Below, one piece after another: positions 19,098 through 29,429 of a DNA stretch of 64,000 bases. Both the position numbers and the translations under genes were made by a program. Position 1 is the first letter of the stretch, and every line of letters begins with the position of its first letter. The notes under the pieces were generated by a model. The model was not told the origin of the DNA. It made no database searches and saw only the letters and a program-made list of their open reading frames with translations. The stretch comes from Aquabacterium humicola (GTDB lineage: Bacteria; Pseudomonadota; Gammaproteobacteria; Burkholderiales; Burkholderiaceae_C): contig NZ_JARGNB010000003.1 of assembly GCF_030167915.1 (NCBI RefSeq), forward strand, positions 1 to 64,000. Reading direction: 5' to 3'.

Positions 19098-20096
19098 GCC
19101 CGGCCGCCGGTGCGGGAGCCGCTCTGGTGTCGGCTCCGTTGTCCGCCCTGGTGTCCGCCTGCTCGCGCTGGCGGCCATCGCCGCCCTGCTGTGCGGCACG
19201 TGGCCGCTGCCGGTCGCGGCGCAGACCACGCTGCGCGGGCAGGTCACCGACCGCACCACCGGCCAGGGCGTGATCGGCGCGCAGATCGAGCTTCGGCGTG
19301 GTGCCACGGTGCTGCAGACCGCCGCCAGCGGCGATCAGGGCCGCTGGCAGATGTCGGTGGATGTCGGCGGCGGCGCACAGGCGCAGAACTTCAAGCTGGT
19401 GGTCACGAACCGGCTGTACGCCGAAGCCACGCCCGATGTCGTCGTGGCCTCGGGTGCCGCGCTGCAGCCGGTGATCGACGTGGCGCTGGTGCGGCTATCG
19501 GTGGCCGACTGCCTGCCGCGCCTGGCCCGGCCGCGCCGCGTCGTCGTCACCCACTTCCTGCCACCGGCCCAGGCCGACGGCGCAGGCTCGTTTGCCGAAC
19601 GGGTGGCCGGCACCTTGCGCCAGCAGCTGGTCTTCCTGGAGCGGTCGGGCCTGGCCGATGCGCTGCAGCACACGGTGGTGGCCTGCGCGCAGATCGACGA
19701 CAGCGAGAACCTCGCGGCGCTGGCGCGCGAGCTCAAGGCCGATGCGCTGATGGGCGGCCAGATCGCGCAGACACCACCACCGCCGGCCGCGCGCTACACC
19801 GTGACGATGCGGCTGCGCGACGCCCACGGCTGTTCGACTCGAAGGAGCCGATCCGCAGCCCCGGCGTCGACCTGGACGACCCGACGATCGCGCGGCTGGC
19901 GCCCGATGCGCTGGCGGGCGTCGTGCAGGGCCTCGTCGCCGGCCACGTGAAGGAGCGGCGTTATGCCGAGTGCGTTCAGCTGGCCAATGTGGCGTTGAAC
20001 GCGCTGCCCCGCAGCGCCACATCGGCATTGCAGGCGCAGCGCGACGACTGCCTGCGTCAGCAGCCGGCGCAGCAACTGACGCGGGGTGGGCGGTGA
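19057..20096 (+). CDS. Secreted protein with Ig-like/carboxypeptidase-regulatory fold and CsgG/TolB-like region, frameshifted
   Basis: The start is the ATG at 19057 (AGGA just upstream), overlapping the TIR gene by 41 bases. The N-terminus is an unusually long signal region ending near AAQ (about residue 52). Residues 54-140 read as a carboxypeptidase-regulatory or Ig-like beta domain (TTLRGQVTDRTTGQGVIGA, GRWQMSVDVGG). Residues about 150-250 resemble the nucleotide-free CsgG/FlgO-type alpha/beta domain (RRVVVTHFLPP, LKADALMGGQI). At about 19829 the frame changes. The original frame turns arginine-rich and runs to 19950, while the -1 frame continues with LFDSKEPIRSPGVDLDDP and ends at 20096. 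One missing base in GGCTG restores a 346-residue protein. This may be a mutation or a sequencing error. The function is unknown and the gene is the second of three in an operon. Confidence 0.7.
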
Positions 20097-21427
20097 ACGC
20101 GCGGCGCCGGCGCGTTTCGTGGCCGTCGGCCGCGCTGGGTGTGTTGTGGGTGCTGCTCGCCATGGCGTGCTGGCCGCGCGCCGCGCAGGCCGGCATGGAG
20201 CTCGACAGCGTCGAGCAGCTGCGGCTGCTCGGCAAGGGCGTGAGCCCGCCGAAGGTGATCGACGGCGCGCGATTCCGTGTCGCCGTGTTCGCTTTCGAGG
20301 ACCGCGACGGGCTCGGGCTGAGCGAGCCGCTCGCCACGCTCGTCGCCCAGCAGGTGCTGCTCGGGTCGAAGGTGTCGTCCCTGGGCGTGCTGCGCTTCTC
20401 CGACCCGATGTCGCCGGCGGCCGAAGCCGTCGACCCGAACGCTGGCTACTTCGAGCGCATCGACAAGCTGGCCGCGGCGCAGTCGGTGACGCTGTCGCTG
20501 TGGGGCACGGTGCGCCGCGAGGGTGACGATGCCCTGGTGGTGGACACCTACCTTCAGCTGCCGGCCGAGACCGTGGCGCTGGGCCTGCAGTTGCGACAGA
20601 GACTGCCGCAGGCGACCTGGCCCGACGGCCCGCCGCTGCTGGCCCGAGTGGGCGGTGACCGCGTGCTGCTGCAGCGGCTGCGCGTCGCGCCCGCAGACGC
20701 CAACGCCATCCGTGCTGCGGCCACCCGGGCCACCGAGTTGCGCGAGCGGGCCGAACCGCAGGCGCCGGTGGTGGCGACCTTGCCGCGCCAGCGCATCTAT
20801 GCCGTGCTGCAGCAGATCGCTGGTTGGTCACGGGTGTTCGTGGCGGGCCAGTCGTTGTGGCTGCGGCCGCCGGACGAGGCGTGCCGCGAGCGCTGCGCGC
20901 CGCTGCTGGACAGCGGCCGCTTCGTCTCAGCATTGATGCGCTTCATCGAACGGCGCGAACCCATCGCAGCGGCCGCCACCATGTCGCGGGAGGCGCAGAT
21001 CTTCGCGCTGCAGACGCGCGCGCTCGCGCTGCTGGATCGCCGCCGGCCGGGTGGCGACCCGATCGGGCCGCCGAAGGAGGCGCAGGCGGTGCTCGAGCCC
21101 CTGCTGGAGTCGAACGACGGCGTGCCGCCGCCGTTCATCGCCGGCAGCGCGAACCTGCTGCTGCTGGCCCGCGTCTCGTTGGCCCTGCGCGAATCCGCCC
21201 TTCGCACCGGCGGCGAGGCCTACGACCAATGGCGCGTGCAGCGCGAGGCGTGGTTGCCGATCGCTTTCGAAGCCGCCGAGGCGCTGCAGCACGAGCCGCA
21301 GAACCTGGAACTGCTGCACAACCTGGCCGTGCTGTTCCGCCTGGGCGGGCTGGAGGAGCGGGCGCAGCTGGCGCGCCAGCTGCTCGACCAGGCGCGCAGC
21401 GCCAGCCGGCTCGGCACGCTGCGCTGA
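20093..21427 (+). CDS. Secreted helical-repeat protein, third gene of the TIR operon
   Basis: The GTG at 20093 overlaps the previous stop (GTGA), so this start is well supported. The product is 444 residues. Residues 1-30 are a signal peptide ending around AQA. Residues 55-190 form an alpha/beta domain (FRVAVFAFEDRDG, QSVTLSLWGTVRREGDDALVVDTYLQLP) that resembles the CsgG/TolB-N type found in the preceding protein. The C-terminal 230 residues are mostly helical with TPR-like pairs (LELLHNLAVLFRLGGLEERAQLARQLL). Four cysteines are present; three of them (about C269, C273 and C277) cluster in a spot suited to a disulfide, consistent with periplasmic location. I do not recognise the family. The order TIR-TM, Ig-like/CsgG-like, CsgG-like/TPR suggests an envelope-spanning complex. 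The gene ends shortly before the fluoride riboswitch. Confidence 0.7.
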   Translation: MNARRRRVSWPSAALGVLWVLLAMACWPRAAQAGMELDSVEQLRLLGKGVSPPKVIDGARFRVAVFAFEDRDGLGLSEPLATLVAQQVLLGSKVSSLGVLRFSDPMSPAAEAVDPNAGYFERIDKLAAAQSVTLSLWGTVRREGDDALVVDTYLQLPAETVALGLQLRQRLPQATWPDGPPLLARVGGDRVLLQRLRVAPADANAIRAAATRATELRERAEPQAPVVATLPRQRIYAVLQQIAGWSRVFVAGQSLWLRPPDEACRERCAPLLDSGRFVSALMRFIERREPIAAAATMSREAQIFALQTRALALLDRRRPGGDPIGPPKEAQAVLEPLLESNDGVPPPFIAGSANLLLLARVSLALRESALRTGGEAYDQWRVQREAWLPIAFEAAEALQHEPQNLELLHNLAVLFRLGGLEERAQLARQLLDQARSASRLGTLR

Positions 21428-21499
21428 CGCTGTCTTGCCGGCCTGCGCACGCGGCCCGCAGGACGGGTCCGGACCCCGCGCCCGTGCTACAGTTTTTTC

Positions 21500-21562
21500 C
21501 GAAGGAGATGGCATTCCTCCTTGAACCGCCGGCGTCGATCGCCGGCTGATGATGCCTACGGT
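21500..21562 (+). promoter_or_regulatory. Fluoride riboswitch (crcB motif)
   Basis: The pattern GGAGATGGCATTCCTCC, then GAACCGCC, a GC hairpin and GCTGATGATGCCTAC matches the crcB RNA motif that binds fluoride. AAGGAG (21502-21507) can pair with CTCCTT (21517-21522), and GCCGGCG (21528-21534) with CGCCGGC (21540-21546). A TACAGT sequence at 21488-21493 is a plausible -10 element just upstream. The crcB start follows 62 bases after the motif. Confidence 0.92.
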
Positions 21563-21624
21563 CGGTCCCCAGGGAGGACGCGTGGGTGTGGCGTCCTCCG
21601 GAAGTCATCGCAGAAAGGACGCCC

Positions 21625-22020
21625 ATGCTTCCTGTTATCGCCATCAGCATCGGAGCCGCCCTCGGGGCGCTGCTGCGCTGGGTGCTCGCCAACCAGCTCA
21701 ACGGCGTCTTTCCCCTGCTGCCCCCGGGCACGCTGGCGGCCAATCTGGTGGGCGGCTACCTGATCGGCATCGCGATGGCGTTCTTCGGCAGCCTTCCCGG
21801 CCTGCCGCCCGAGTGGCGCTTGTTCGCCATCACCGGCTTCCTCGGCGGGCTCACCACCTTCTCGACCTTCTCGGCCGAGGTGGTCACGCAGCTGATGGCC
21901 GGTCGTGTGGGCTGGGCGCTGGGCACAGTGGCGGTGCACGTCGCCGGCAGCGTCGCGATGACGCTGCTGGGCATCGGCACCGTCGCGCTGTTCCGCAATC
22001 TTCGCGTCGCAGGCGGCTGA
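21625..22020 (+). CDS. crcB: Fluoride efflux channel CrcB (Fluc)
   Basis: The product is 131 residues from the ATG at 21625 (AAGGA about 8 bases upstream). An upstream in-frame start at 21586 would fall in the riboswitch leader. It has four membrane helices and the family marks GALLRW near the N-terminus, [14 protein letters not shown] with the central Asn, and [14 protein letters not shown] with the phenylalanines that line the pore. CrcB forms antiparallel dimers in the inner membrane and lets fluoride leave the cell. Expression should rise when the upstream riboswitch binds fluoride. Length and motifs are typical. The gene is followed by a convergent YCII gene. Confidence 0.95.
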   Translation: MLPVIAISIGAALGALLRWVLANQLNGVFPLLPPGTLAANLVGGYLIGIAMAFFGSLPGLPPEWRLFAITGFLGGLTTFSTFSAEVVTQLMAGRVGWALGTVAVHVAGSVAMTLLGIGTVALFRNLRVAGG

Positions 22021-22040
22021 CCCTGCGAGGGGTCCTCGCC

Positions 22041-22382
22041 TCACGTCATCGGATCGAACATGAACTCCCGCAACTCCTGATCGCAGCGGCAGGCCTTCGC
22101 GATCTTCGCCGCCCATGCCACCGCGGCTTCCCGCGAAGGCAGTTCCAGGATCGTGTAGCCGCCCTCGAGCCGTCGCGTCTCGGGATAGGTACCCTCAACC
22201 ACCGCGCCATTCGCCGACACCTTGACCGGCGCGACGTCCTCCCTGATGCCGCCGCCGAAGACATAGACGCCGGCCGCCTTGGCCGCTTCGATCACGGCGT
22301 GCGCGTCGTCGGACACGGCCTGGAAGTCCTGCTCGGCGACGACCATCGCGGAGCTGGGAAACGAGATCAGGTATTTCGCCAT
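22041..22382 (-). CDS. YCII-related domain protein
   Basis: The start is the ATG at 22382 with GGAGG upstream. A longer frame to 22487 is rejected. The product is 113 residues, a single ferredoxin-like YCII domain: MAKYLISFPSSAMVV first strand, FGGGIREDVAPVKV hairpin, GGYTILELPSREAAVAWAAKIA and an acidic/aromatic end. Proteins of this type (also called DGPF-domain proteins) are small, cytoplasmic and of unclear biochemistry. They are often found next to sigma factors, but no sigma factor is present here. It lies 58 bases upstream of the ABC-F gene's 3' end on the same strand. Confidence 0.85.
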   Translation of the reverse strand: MAKYLISFPSSAMVVAEQDFQAVSDDAHAVIEAAKAAGVYVFGGGIREDVAPVKVSANGAVVEGTYPETRRLEGGYTILELPSREAAVAWAAKIAKACRCDQELREFMFDPMT

Positions 22383-22440
22383 CGGTGGTCCTCCATGCGT
22401 GCGGCAGGGGCGCGGGACCCCGGCGTGCAGCGGGGTTGTA

Positions 22441-24180
<1,740 letters not shown>

Positions 24181-24340
24181 GCAAGCTTTCCGTGCGAACG
24201 AAGACATGCCACGCCAAGTGAGCGTGGAACGGCATTCGGGGGAAGGCTTACATCCGCATGGGAATCGTGCTCGAGGTCGGTGAAGGGGCGCGATATTAGC
24301 GAGCGGTCCGCGGGGCGTCAACGCCTCTCGCGGTCGCTGC

Positions 24341-25855
24341 CTAGAGGCCCCCGCAGCGGTCGGCCGCGGACTGCTTGGCGATCTTCGCCGCCAGCTTGTT
24401 CAGGCAATCCTCGGTCTGGCTGCCGATCGCGATCCCGCGGGCCTGCGAGCGCGTCCGGATGGCCGCCAGCGCGGCGACCAGCCGATCCTTCTCCGGACGA
24501 TCGGACCACGAGGGTTCCAGGTTGAGCATGTACAGGACGTTCAGGCGCCCGGTGGCACTCAACCGGTCCAGCGCCTGCCCTTCGAGCTGGGACAGCAGGG
24601 CCGAGATGGCCTCGCCGTCGTTCGCTCCGCGGATCTGGATCGCCAGGCTCTGGCCTGCCCCCACGCGGTCCTGCCGGCTGTCGGAGATCAGTTGCGCGAC
24701 CAGCGCGTCGACCGCGCGCGGATTGCGCGCGGTCGACAGGCAGCTCTTGAATCGGCGCAGTGCATCGGCGCTCGGTGGCGGGGGGGCATTGCGCTCGAGT
24801 GCCGGCAACCAGAGCTCGACCGTGTGCTTGTCGAGATTGGCGAATCCGGTCAGACGGCGGATCGCCGGCGCGCGCTTCCACGGGGAGCCGACCCGCGCGG
24901 CCAGCGATGCGGCCTCGGCGGCCTGCGCGTCGTAGTAGTAGACGACCTGGCCGTTCTCGGCGAACTTGCTGGCTTCGACACGCTGGATTCCGGGTACGTC
25001 GTAACCCGCGTCGCACACCGACTGCGCCAGGCTGGCGGCCCAGAGTCGGTCGGACTCGGCGGCGATGTGCAGGTAGACGCTGCGCAGGCGGTAGGCCGGG
25101 TCGGCGCGCGTGGCGTCGAATGCCGGCACCACGGGCGCCGCGAGGGCGGCCATCGCCCGGCACGCCTCCGGCAGCACGCCATTGGCGCCGACTTGCGGAT
25201 TGGCGGCGACGAAGCGCTCGTCCAGCAGCGCACGCACGGCATCCCGATCGCCGCGCTCGCATTGGAAGGAGGCCAGCGCCACCGTGTTCTCGTAACGCTG
25301 CTTCGCATCGATGCCCGGCTCGCGCAGGTTCTCGTCGGCCAATGCGATGGCGCGATCGATGTCCTCCGCCTTGCGGTCGGGCCGCCCGAACAGCACGCGG
25401 GCGAGCGCCCCATTGACCGCCATGCGCACGTCGCGCAAGGGCTGGATCGAGGCCCGGGCCGATTGCTCCTCGAATTCCGCCGAGGCGTCCGCGAGACTTT
25501 TCTTGACGGTTTCCAGCGATGCGATGGCCGCCGTGTAGCGATCCGGCTCGCGCGTGGCCGCGGCCGCCGCCGCGGCCAGCACGGCCCGGGTGGCATCGTC
25601 GGCCACGGCCACGCGCTGGCTCGTCGATTTCAAGGCCTGCGTCTTCGTGGCCAGGTCCTTTTCCACCACGGAGAGCTGCTCGGTGGCCTCGCGAATCCGC
25701 CACCCGAAGAACACGGTCGCCAGCACGGCGATCACGGCCACCACCAGCTGGATGCCGACCGCGAGGCGCGCATCGCGGGCCAGCTTGTGGATCCGCGAGC
25801 GGGCGTGCTGCCGCGCGGCCGCCGAAGGGTCGTTGCTCGGTTCGGTCGGGTTCAT
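24341..25855 (-). CDS. Membrane-anchored periplasmic partner of a TIR protein
   Basis: The ATG at 25855 overlaps the stop of the TIR gene (ATGA), so translation is coupled. The product is 504 residues. One membrane helix lies at about 30-53 (LVVAVIAVLATVFFGWRI), followed by a coiled-coil stretch (EQLSVVEKDLATKTQALK) and a long helical, Ala-rich ectodomain. That domain has several cysteines, a VVYYYDAQAAEAASLAARVGS segment and near the end LNVLYMLNLEPSW. With Arg/Lys before the helix, the bulk should face the periplasm. The VYYYDAQ motif resembles SPOR-like or LytR-associated pieces seen in other TIR-linked proteins, but this is weak. I do not recognise the family. Pairing with TIR suggests a sensor. 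Confidence 0.75.
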   Translation of the reverse strand: MNPTEPSNDPSAAARQHARSRIHKLARDARLAVGIQLVVAVIAVLATVFFGWRIREATEQLSVVEKDLATKTQALKSTSQRVAVADDATRAVLAAAAAAATREPDRYTAAIASLETVKKSLADASAEFEEQSARASIQPLRDVRMAVNGALARVLFGRPDRKAEDIDRAIALADENLREPGIDAKQRYENTVALASFQCERGDRDAVRALLDERFVAANPQVGANGVLPEACRAMAALAAPVVPAFDATRADPAYRLRSVYLHIAAESDRLWAASLAQSVCDAGYDVPGIQRVEASKFAENGQVVYYYDAQAAEAASLAARVGSPWKRAPAIRRLTGFANLDKHTVELWLPALERNAPPPPSADALRRFKSCLSTARNPRAVDALVAQLISDSRQDRVGAGQSLAIQIRGANDGEAISALLSQLEGQALDRLSATGRLNVLYMLNLEPSWSDRPEKDRLVAALAAIRTRSQARGIAIGSQTEDCLNKLAAKIAKQSAADRCGGL

Positions 25856-26637
25856 CGCCGCACCTCCACATAGGCCAGCACGGCACCCATCAGGCCGCCG
25901 CCGCACAGCAGGCTGCCGACCACCAGGGCCGCCCCGGCCAGCGGTCCCGAAACCATCTGGCCGATGGTGGCCACGGCGAGCCCGGTGACGATGAGCACCG
26001 GCGTGAGCTTCGCGACCACGCCGGTGTGGAAGCCGGGCCGCTGCGGCGCGGTGTCGTCGGGCCGTTTGCGGGGCACGGCGCCGCCACCTTCGTCGCGCAC
26101 TTCGTCGTGCACTTCGCCGCGCACGTCGCCGCGCACGTCGCCGCGCACGTCGCTGCGCACGTCGCTGCGTTGTGCGCCGCCGTTCTCGTCCCCGCCAACG
26201 GTCCCACCCGCGTCGGCCGCTTCGCCGCCACTCTCGCCGCCACCTTCACCGCCGTCTCGACGCCGTCGCAAGGTCGTGATCAGCCGCGGCCAATCGGTGC
26301 ACATGTGGATCGGCTCGGTGGGCAGCTCGACGCGCTGGATGCGATCGAGCCGGTACGGCAGGTCGACGGACTCGAGACGGGCGGGCAGGGCCTTGCCCTC
26401 CTTGCGCGCAAAGTACGCTTCGTCCTTGACCTCGTTCGAGGCGCGCGCCGCCGCGCTCCAGACGACGAGGATCGTCGGGGCCAGCACCATCGCGGCCTCG
26501 AGCTTGTCGTCCCAGTTCTCGCCCAGCGGCAGCTCGGCGTCCCACCAGACCTTGATCTGCTCGTCCTTGAGCCGGTCGATCATGTGCGTCACGCGGGCAC
26601 GATCAGCGTGTGCGTAGGACACGAACACGTCGGACAC
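25852..26637 (-). CDS. TIR-domain protein with tetrapeptide-repeat linker and two TM helices
   Basis: The product is 261 residues. Residues 1-125 are a TIR domain: MSDVFVSYAHADRAR, WWDAELPLGENWDDKL, TILVVWSAAARASNEVKDEAYF, with E73 at the expected catalytic glutamate position. Residues 128-185 form an acidic/Gly linker and a run of (S/G)(D/E)V(R/H) tetrapeptides encoded by a 12-base tandem repeat. Two membrane helices follow at about 210-229 and 233-256. The TIR domain therefore faces the cytoplasm. The gene is the first of a two-gene operon with an exported partner (ATGA overlap). The architecture parallels the TIR gene at 18282 but the sequences are not close copies. Confidence 0.83.
   Translation of the reverse strand: MSDVFVSYAHADRARVTHMIDRLKDEQIKVWWDAELPLGENWDDKLEAAMVLAPTILVVWSAAARASNEVKDEAYFARKEGKALPARLESVDLPYRLDRIQRVELPTEPIHMCTDWPRLITTLRRRRDGGEGGGESGGEAADAGGTVGGDENGGAQRSDVRSDVRGDVRGDVRGEVHDEVRDEGGGAVPRKRPDDTAPQRPGFHTGVVAKLTPVLIVTGLAVATIGQMVSGPLAGAALVVGSLLCGGGLMGAVLAYVEVRR
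26089..26172 (-). repeat. 12-bp tandem repeat, 7 copies, inside the TIR gene
   Basis: On the plus strand the units are TTCGTCGCGCAC, TTCGTCGTGCAC, TTCGCCGCGCAC, GTCGCCGCGCAC (twice), GTCGCTGCGCAC and a degenerate seventh. They encode the (S/G)(D/E)V(R/H) repeat of the TIR protein linker. Being a multiple of 3, copy changes would alter linker length without breaking the frame. Confidence 0.9.
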
Positions 26638-26888
26638 CTTGAGCCTCCGGAAAGAGTTGCGCGAAGACTAGTGCCGACCTGCCGCTCTGTGAAGAGGCGC
26701 GGGCACCGCGGACGTGCATCAGGCCGCTTCGAGTGCGGACCGGATCCCGACTATTGAGGACGAACCCCGCGGCAACGGCTGAACTAGGTGTGGTCGCGGA
26801 CCGGACCGGCACCTAGTCTTTCCCGCGAGGCCTGTCGCGCAGTGCGCAGGCGGCGCGTGCATGCCGCCGGGCATGCAAGGGGAGAGCC

Positions 26889-29285
26889 ATGGCATACGGT
26901 ATCGAGTTCCTTCGGCAGCGCCTGTCGCTGTGCCTGACCGAGCCCATCCAGCAGGCGCTGGCGTCGCAGTGCCTGCCCGATGGGCAGGGCCTCTTCGTCG
27001 ATCGCATCGACGTGGGCCACCAGGTGGCGTTCTCCACCCCGCCCGGTGCGCCCGGCGCCGTCGAGGCCGCGCTGTCGATCCACATCCACGTCGTGTCGCT
27101 GGCCGAGCTGATAGCGCACCCGAACCAGTCGCCGCCCGAGCTGGGCACATCCGCCTCGTCCATCGTGCTGCGCGTGCGCCTGCAGGCCGACGGCACGATG
27201 CTGTCGGCGACCGCGATGCCGCCGGACCTGTCGGGCACGGGCATTCCCTCGCCGATCCGCGAGGACATCGCGCAGATCATCGCCAACGCGGCCAATGGCG
27301 CGCTGGGCCAGGCGGGCTTCGACCTGGCGCCGATGGCCGCGAGCTTCGGCCTGCCGGCCCCCACCGCGGCGCGCGTGGCGCTGACGGCCGATTCGATGGT
27401 GGTGGAGTTCGACCCCGCGGGGCCCCCGGGCCACCGGCTCGGCGACGGCCAGCAGTGGGGGCTGTTCATGGACGTGCAGCCGGTGCTGGACTTCGCGCTC
27501 GGCAAGCTGCCCCCGGTGCTGCGCGAGGGGCTGATCTCGACGTCCGCCGCCTGGGCCCCGGCCGGCACCACGCCGCGCGTGACCGCGGAAGTGCGGCTCG
27601 ACATCGGCCTGTTCGTCTTCAAGCTGCCGCTGGATGTCCGGCTGTCCGTCGTGCCTGGCGCGGCGGGCGCGGCGGCGAAGCTGCGGGCCGACCTGACGTG
27701 GGACATCGAGGTCGACGCCATCACCGTGATGGGCATCCCGCTGTCGTGGCTGCTCAAGCTGGCGGGCTTTCCGGGCGTGGCCGCCGCGCTGGCCAGCGAA
27801 GGCTTCGCCGAAGCGCTCGAGCTCGGCCTCGACGGCGCCGCCGAGCTCGCCGACGGCCGCATCGTCGATGCGTTCGCGCAGATCGGCGCGCAGCGCACGG
27901 GGCCGCGCAGCTTCATGCGCGAGCAGGACCTGCCGCCGCTGAAGCTGTTCGGCATCGAGCTGCGGCCCGTCAGCCTGCTGGCCTCCGGCGCCGGCATGAC
28001 GCTGGGCGGCACGGTCGCGGTGAAGGCCGTCTCGCGCGATCCGATGACACTGTCGACGCAACGTTTCGGCAGCCCGTTCTTCCCCTCCAACTGCCGCAGC
28101 AGCGGTGGCGTCAAGCCTCGCGTCCGCGCGGAGCAGGTGCGCTACTTCGCCAGCACGCACTTCTACGACATGGGCCGGTTCTGCGGCGCGCGCTTCCTCC
28201 CGCCTGACGACATGGCGGAGCGGCTGATCGAGCCGCGACTTCAAAGCGCCACCGCGGCGACCGAGGCCTTCGGCTTCGACCTGGACATCCAGGAAGCGAA
28301 CCTGCTCCAGGCGAACGTGCGCCTGCTGGTGCGTACCTCGCGCGGCACCCGGCTGGTCGACTTCGGAAAGCCGATTCCCGCGGTGGTCGATGCCGACGGC
28401 AACGTCACGAACGTGATCGGGCACATCTGGAACTGCCTGACCTACAGCACCGAGGACAAGCACTCGCTGATCTTCGGCAACGACCCGCTCTACCTGACGA
28501 AGGACGATGTGCTGCCGCCGAAGGAGGACCCCGGCTGGACCTGGCTGCTGGAGGACGCCTGGGGCATCGACGTGCAGATGATCTCGGTCACCGGGCTCGA
28601 ACCGGGCGAGACGGTGGTCTACCAGTCGGCCACCCACCGCGTGCAGGTGGCGGCCGACCGCGACGGCCGCGTGCTGCTGCCAGGCTTCGCGCCGGCGGGA
28701 CGCAACATCGCGCCGGCCACGCTCACGCGGCTGAACCAGGGGCCCCTGACCGAGCGCGAGGTGCAGCTCGTCAACAGCACTGGGCTCGTCGGCGGCGGCC
28801 TGCTCCGGCCCCTGGCCGAGGGCGAGGCGTTCATCGAGGAAGGCGGGCTGCAGCGCCGGCCGCAATGGACCGAGGCCTTGCGCTCGATGCACATCGGTGC
28901 CGCGTCGCTGGCGGCACTGAACGTTTCGGATGCCGGCGACCTGGTGGCGCTCAACCCGCAGCCGCTGCCGCCCGAGCCCCCGCCCGAGCTCGGCGCATTG
29001 AACCCGCAGCCACTGCCGCCGGAGCCGCCGCCGGAAGAGCATCCGCTGGTGCAGGCCATCGGCCTGAAGGCGGTGCAGGCGGTCTTCGCGGTGCCCGGCG
29101 CGAAGCCCGACCAGCTGGCCATCGCGCTGATGCAAGACGGGCGCAAGGTCGTGCTCGACGGCACCGCGGACCGACCGCGGGTGGCCGGCACGCTGGACGG
29201 GCCGCTGGGCCGCACCATCGTCCGCAACGGCTTCGCCGTCTCCCAGGCCGGCGCCCAGCTGCGGCTGTTCGAGATCGGGCGCTGA
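26889..29285 (+). CDS. Large hypothetical protein with NPQPLPP repeats
   Basis: The product is 798 residues from the ATG at 26889 (GGGGAG upstream). Residues 1-150 and 150-390 are beta-rich with regular hydrophobic alternation, reminiscent of lipid-binding or tubular-lipid-transfer folds (VALTADSMVVEFDP, GLFMDVQPVLDFALGKLPPVLREG). A middle part (about 410-600) contains DMGRFCGARFLPPDDM, FGNDPLYLTKDDVLPP and WGIDVQMISV. Near 685-715 two copies of LNPQPLPPEPPPE occur. The final 85 residues form a compact domain. There is no signal peptide or membrane helix. I do not recognise the fold, although NPQPLPP tails are known in scattered large bacterial proteins of unknown function. It is divergent from the TIR operon, with a 251-base gap holding both promoters. 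Confidence 0.75.
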   Translation: MAYGIEFLRQRLSLCLTEPIQQALASQCLPDGQGLFVDRIDVGHQVAFSTPPGAPGAVEAALSIHIHVVSLAELIAHPNQSPPELGTSASSIVLRVRLQADGTMLSATAMPPDLSGTGIPSPIREDIAQIIANAANGALGQAGFDLAPMAASFGLPAPTAARVALTADSMVVEFDPAGPPGHRLGDGQQWGLFMDVQPVLDFALGKLPPVLREGLISTSAAWAPAGTTPRVTAEVRLDIGLFVFKLPLDVRLSVVPGAAGAAAKLRADLTWDIEVDAITVMGIPLSWLLKLAGFPGVAAALASEGFAEALELGLDGAAELADGRIVDAFAQIGAQRTGPRSFMREQDLPPLKLFGIELRPVSLLASGAGMTLGGTVAVKAVSRDPMTLSTQRFGSPFFPSNCRSSGGVKPRVRAEQVRYFASTHFYDMGRFCGARFLPPDDMAERLIEPRLQSATAATEAFGFDLDIQEANLLQANVRLLVRTSRGTRLVDFGKPIPAVVDADGNVTNVIGHIWNCLTYSTEDKHSLIFGNDPLYLTKDDVLPPKEDPGWTWLLEDAWGIDVQMISVTGLEPGETVVYQSATHRVQVAADRDGRVLLPGFAPAGRNIAPATLTRLNQGPLTEREVQLVNSTGLVGGGLLRPLAEGEAFIEEGGLQRRPQWTEALRSMHIGAASLAALNVSDAGDLVALNPQPLPPEPPPELGALNPQPLPPEPPPEEHPLVQAIGLKAVQAVFAVPGAKPDQLAIALMQDGRKVVLDGTADRPRVAGTLDGPLGRTIVRNGFAVSQAGAQLRLFEIGR

Positions 29286-29353
29286 AGCGGAAGCAAGCGG
29301 CGGTGCCACGAAGCGCCGCGCACGCGGGATCACCATCGGGAACGGGGTGTGCA

Positions 29354-29382
29354 TTGACGTCGAAGTAAAGACTATTTACAGT
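29354..29382 (+). promoter_or_regulatory. Sigma-70-type promoter upstream of the PcfJ gene
   Basis: TTGACG (29354-29359) and TACAGT (29377-29382) are separated by 17 bases, close to the ideal -35/-10 arrangement. The AT-rich spacer stands out in this GC-rich window. Start of transcription would be near 29389, about 40 bases before the ATG at 29430. Confidence 0.7.
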
Positions 29383-29429
29383 GCGGCCCCTTTCACTCCG
29401 CTGGTCCGCCCCTGCGCGCGAACGCCGCC

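Noticed and set aside
22025-22039. GCGAGG-GGT-CCTCGC hairpin between crcB and the YCII gene as terminator
   Set aside because: Only a 6-bp stem and no T tract on either strand.
26784-29354. 856-codon minus-strand open frame opposite the NPQPLPP protein
   Set aside because: High GC gives long open antisense frames. The plus-strand frame has the ribosome binding site, ordered hydrophobic pattern and clear repeats.
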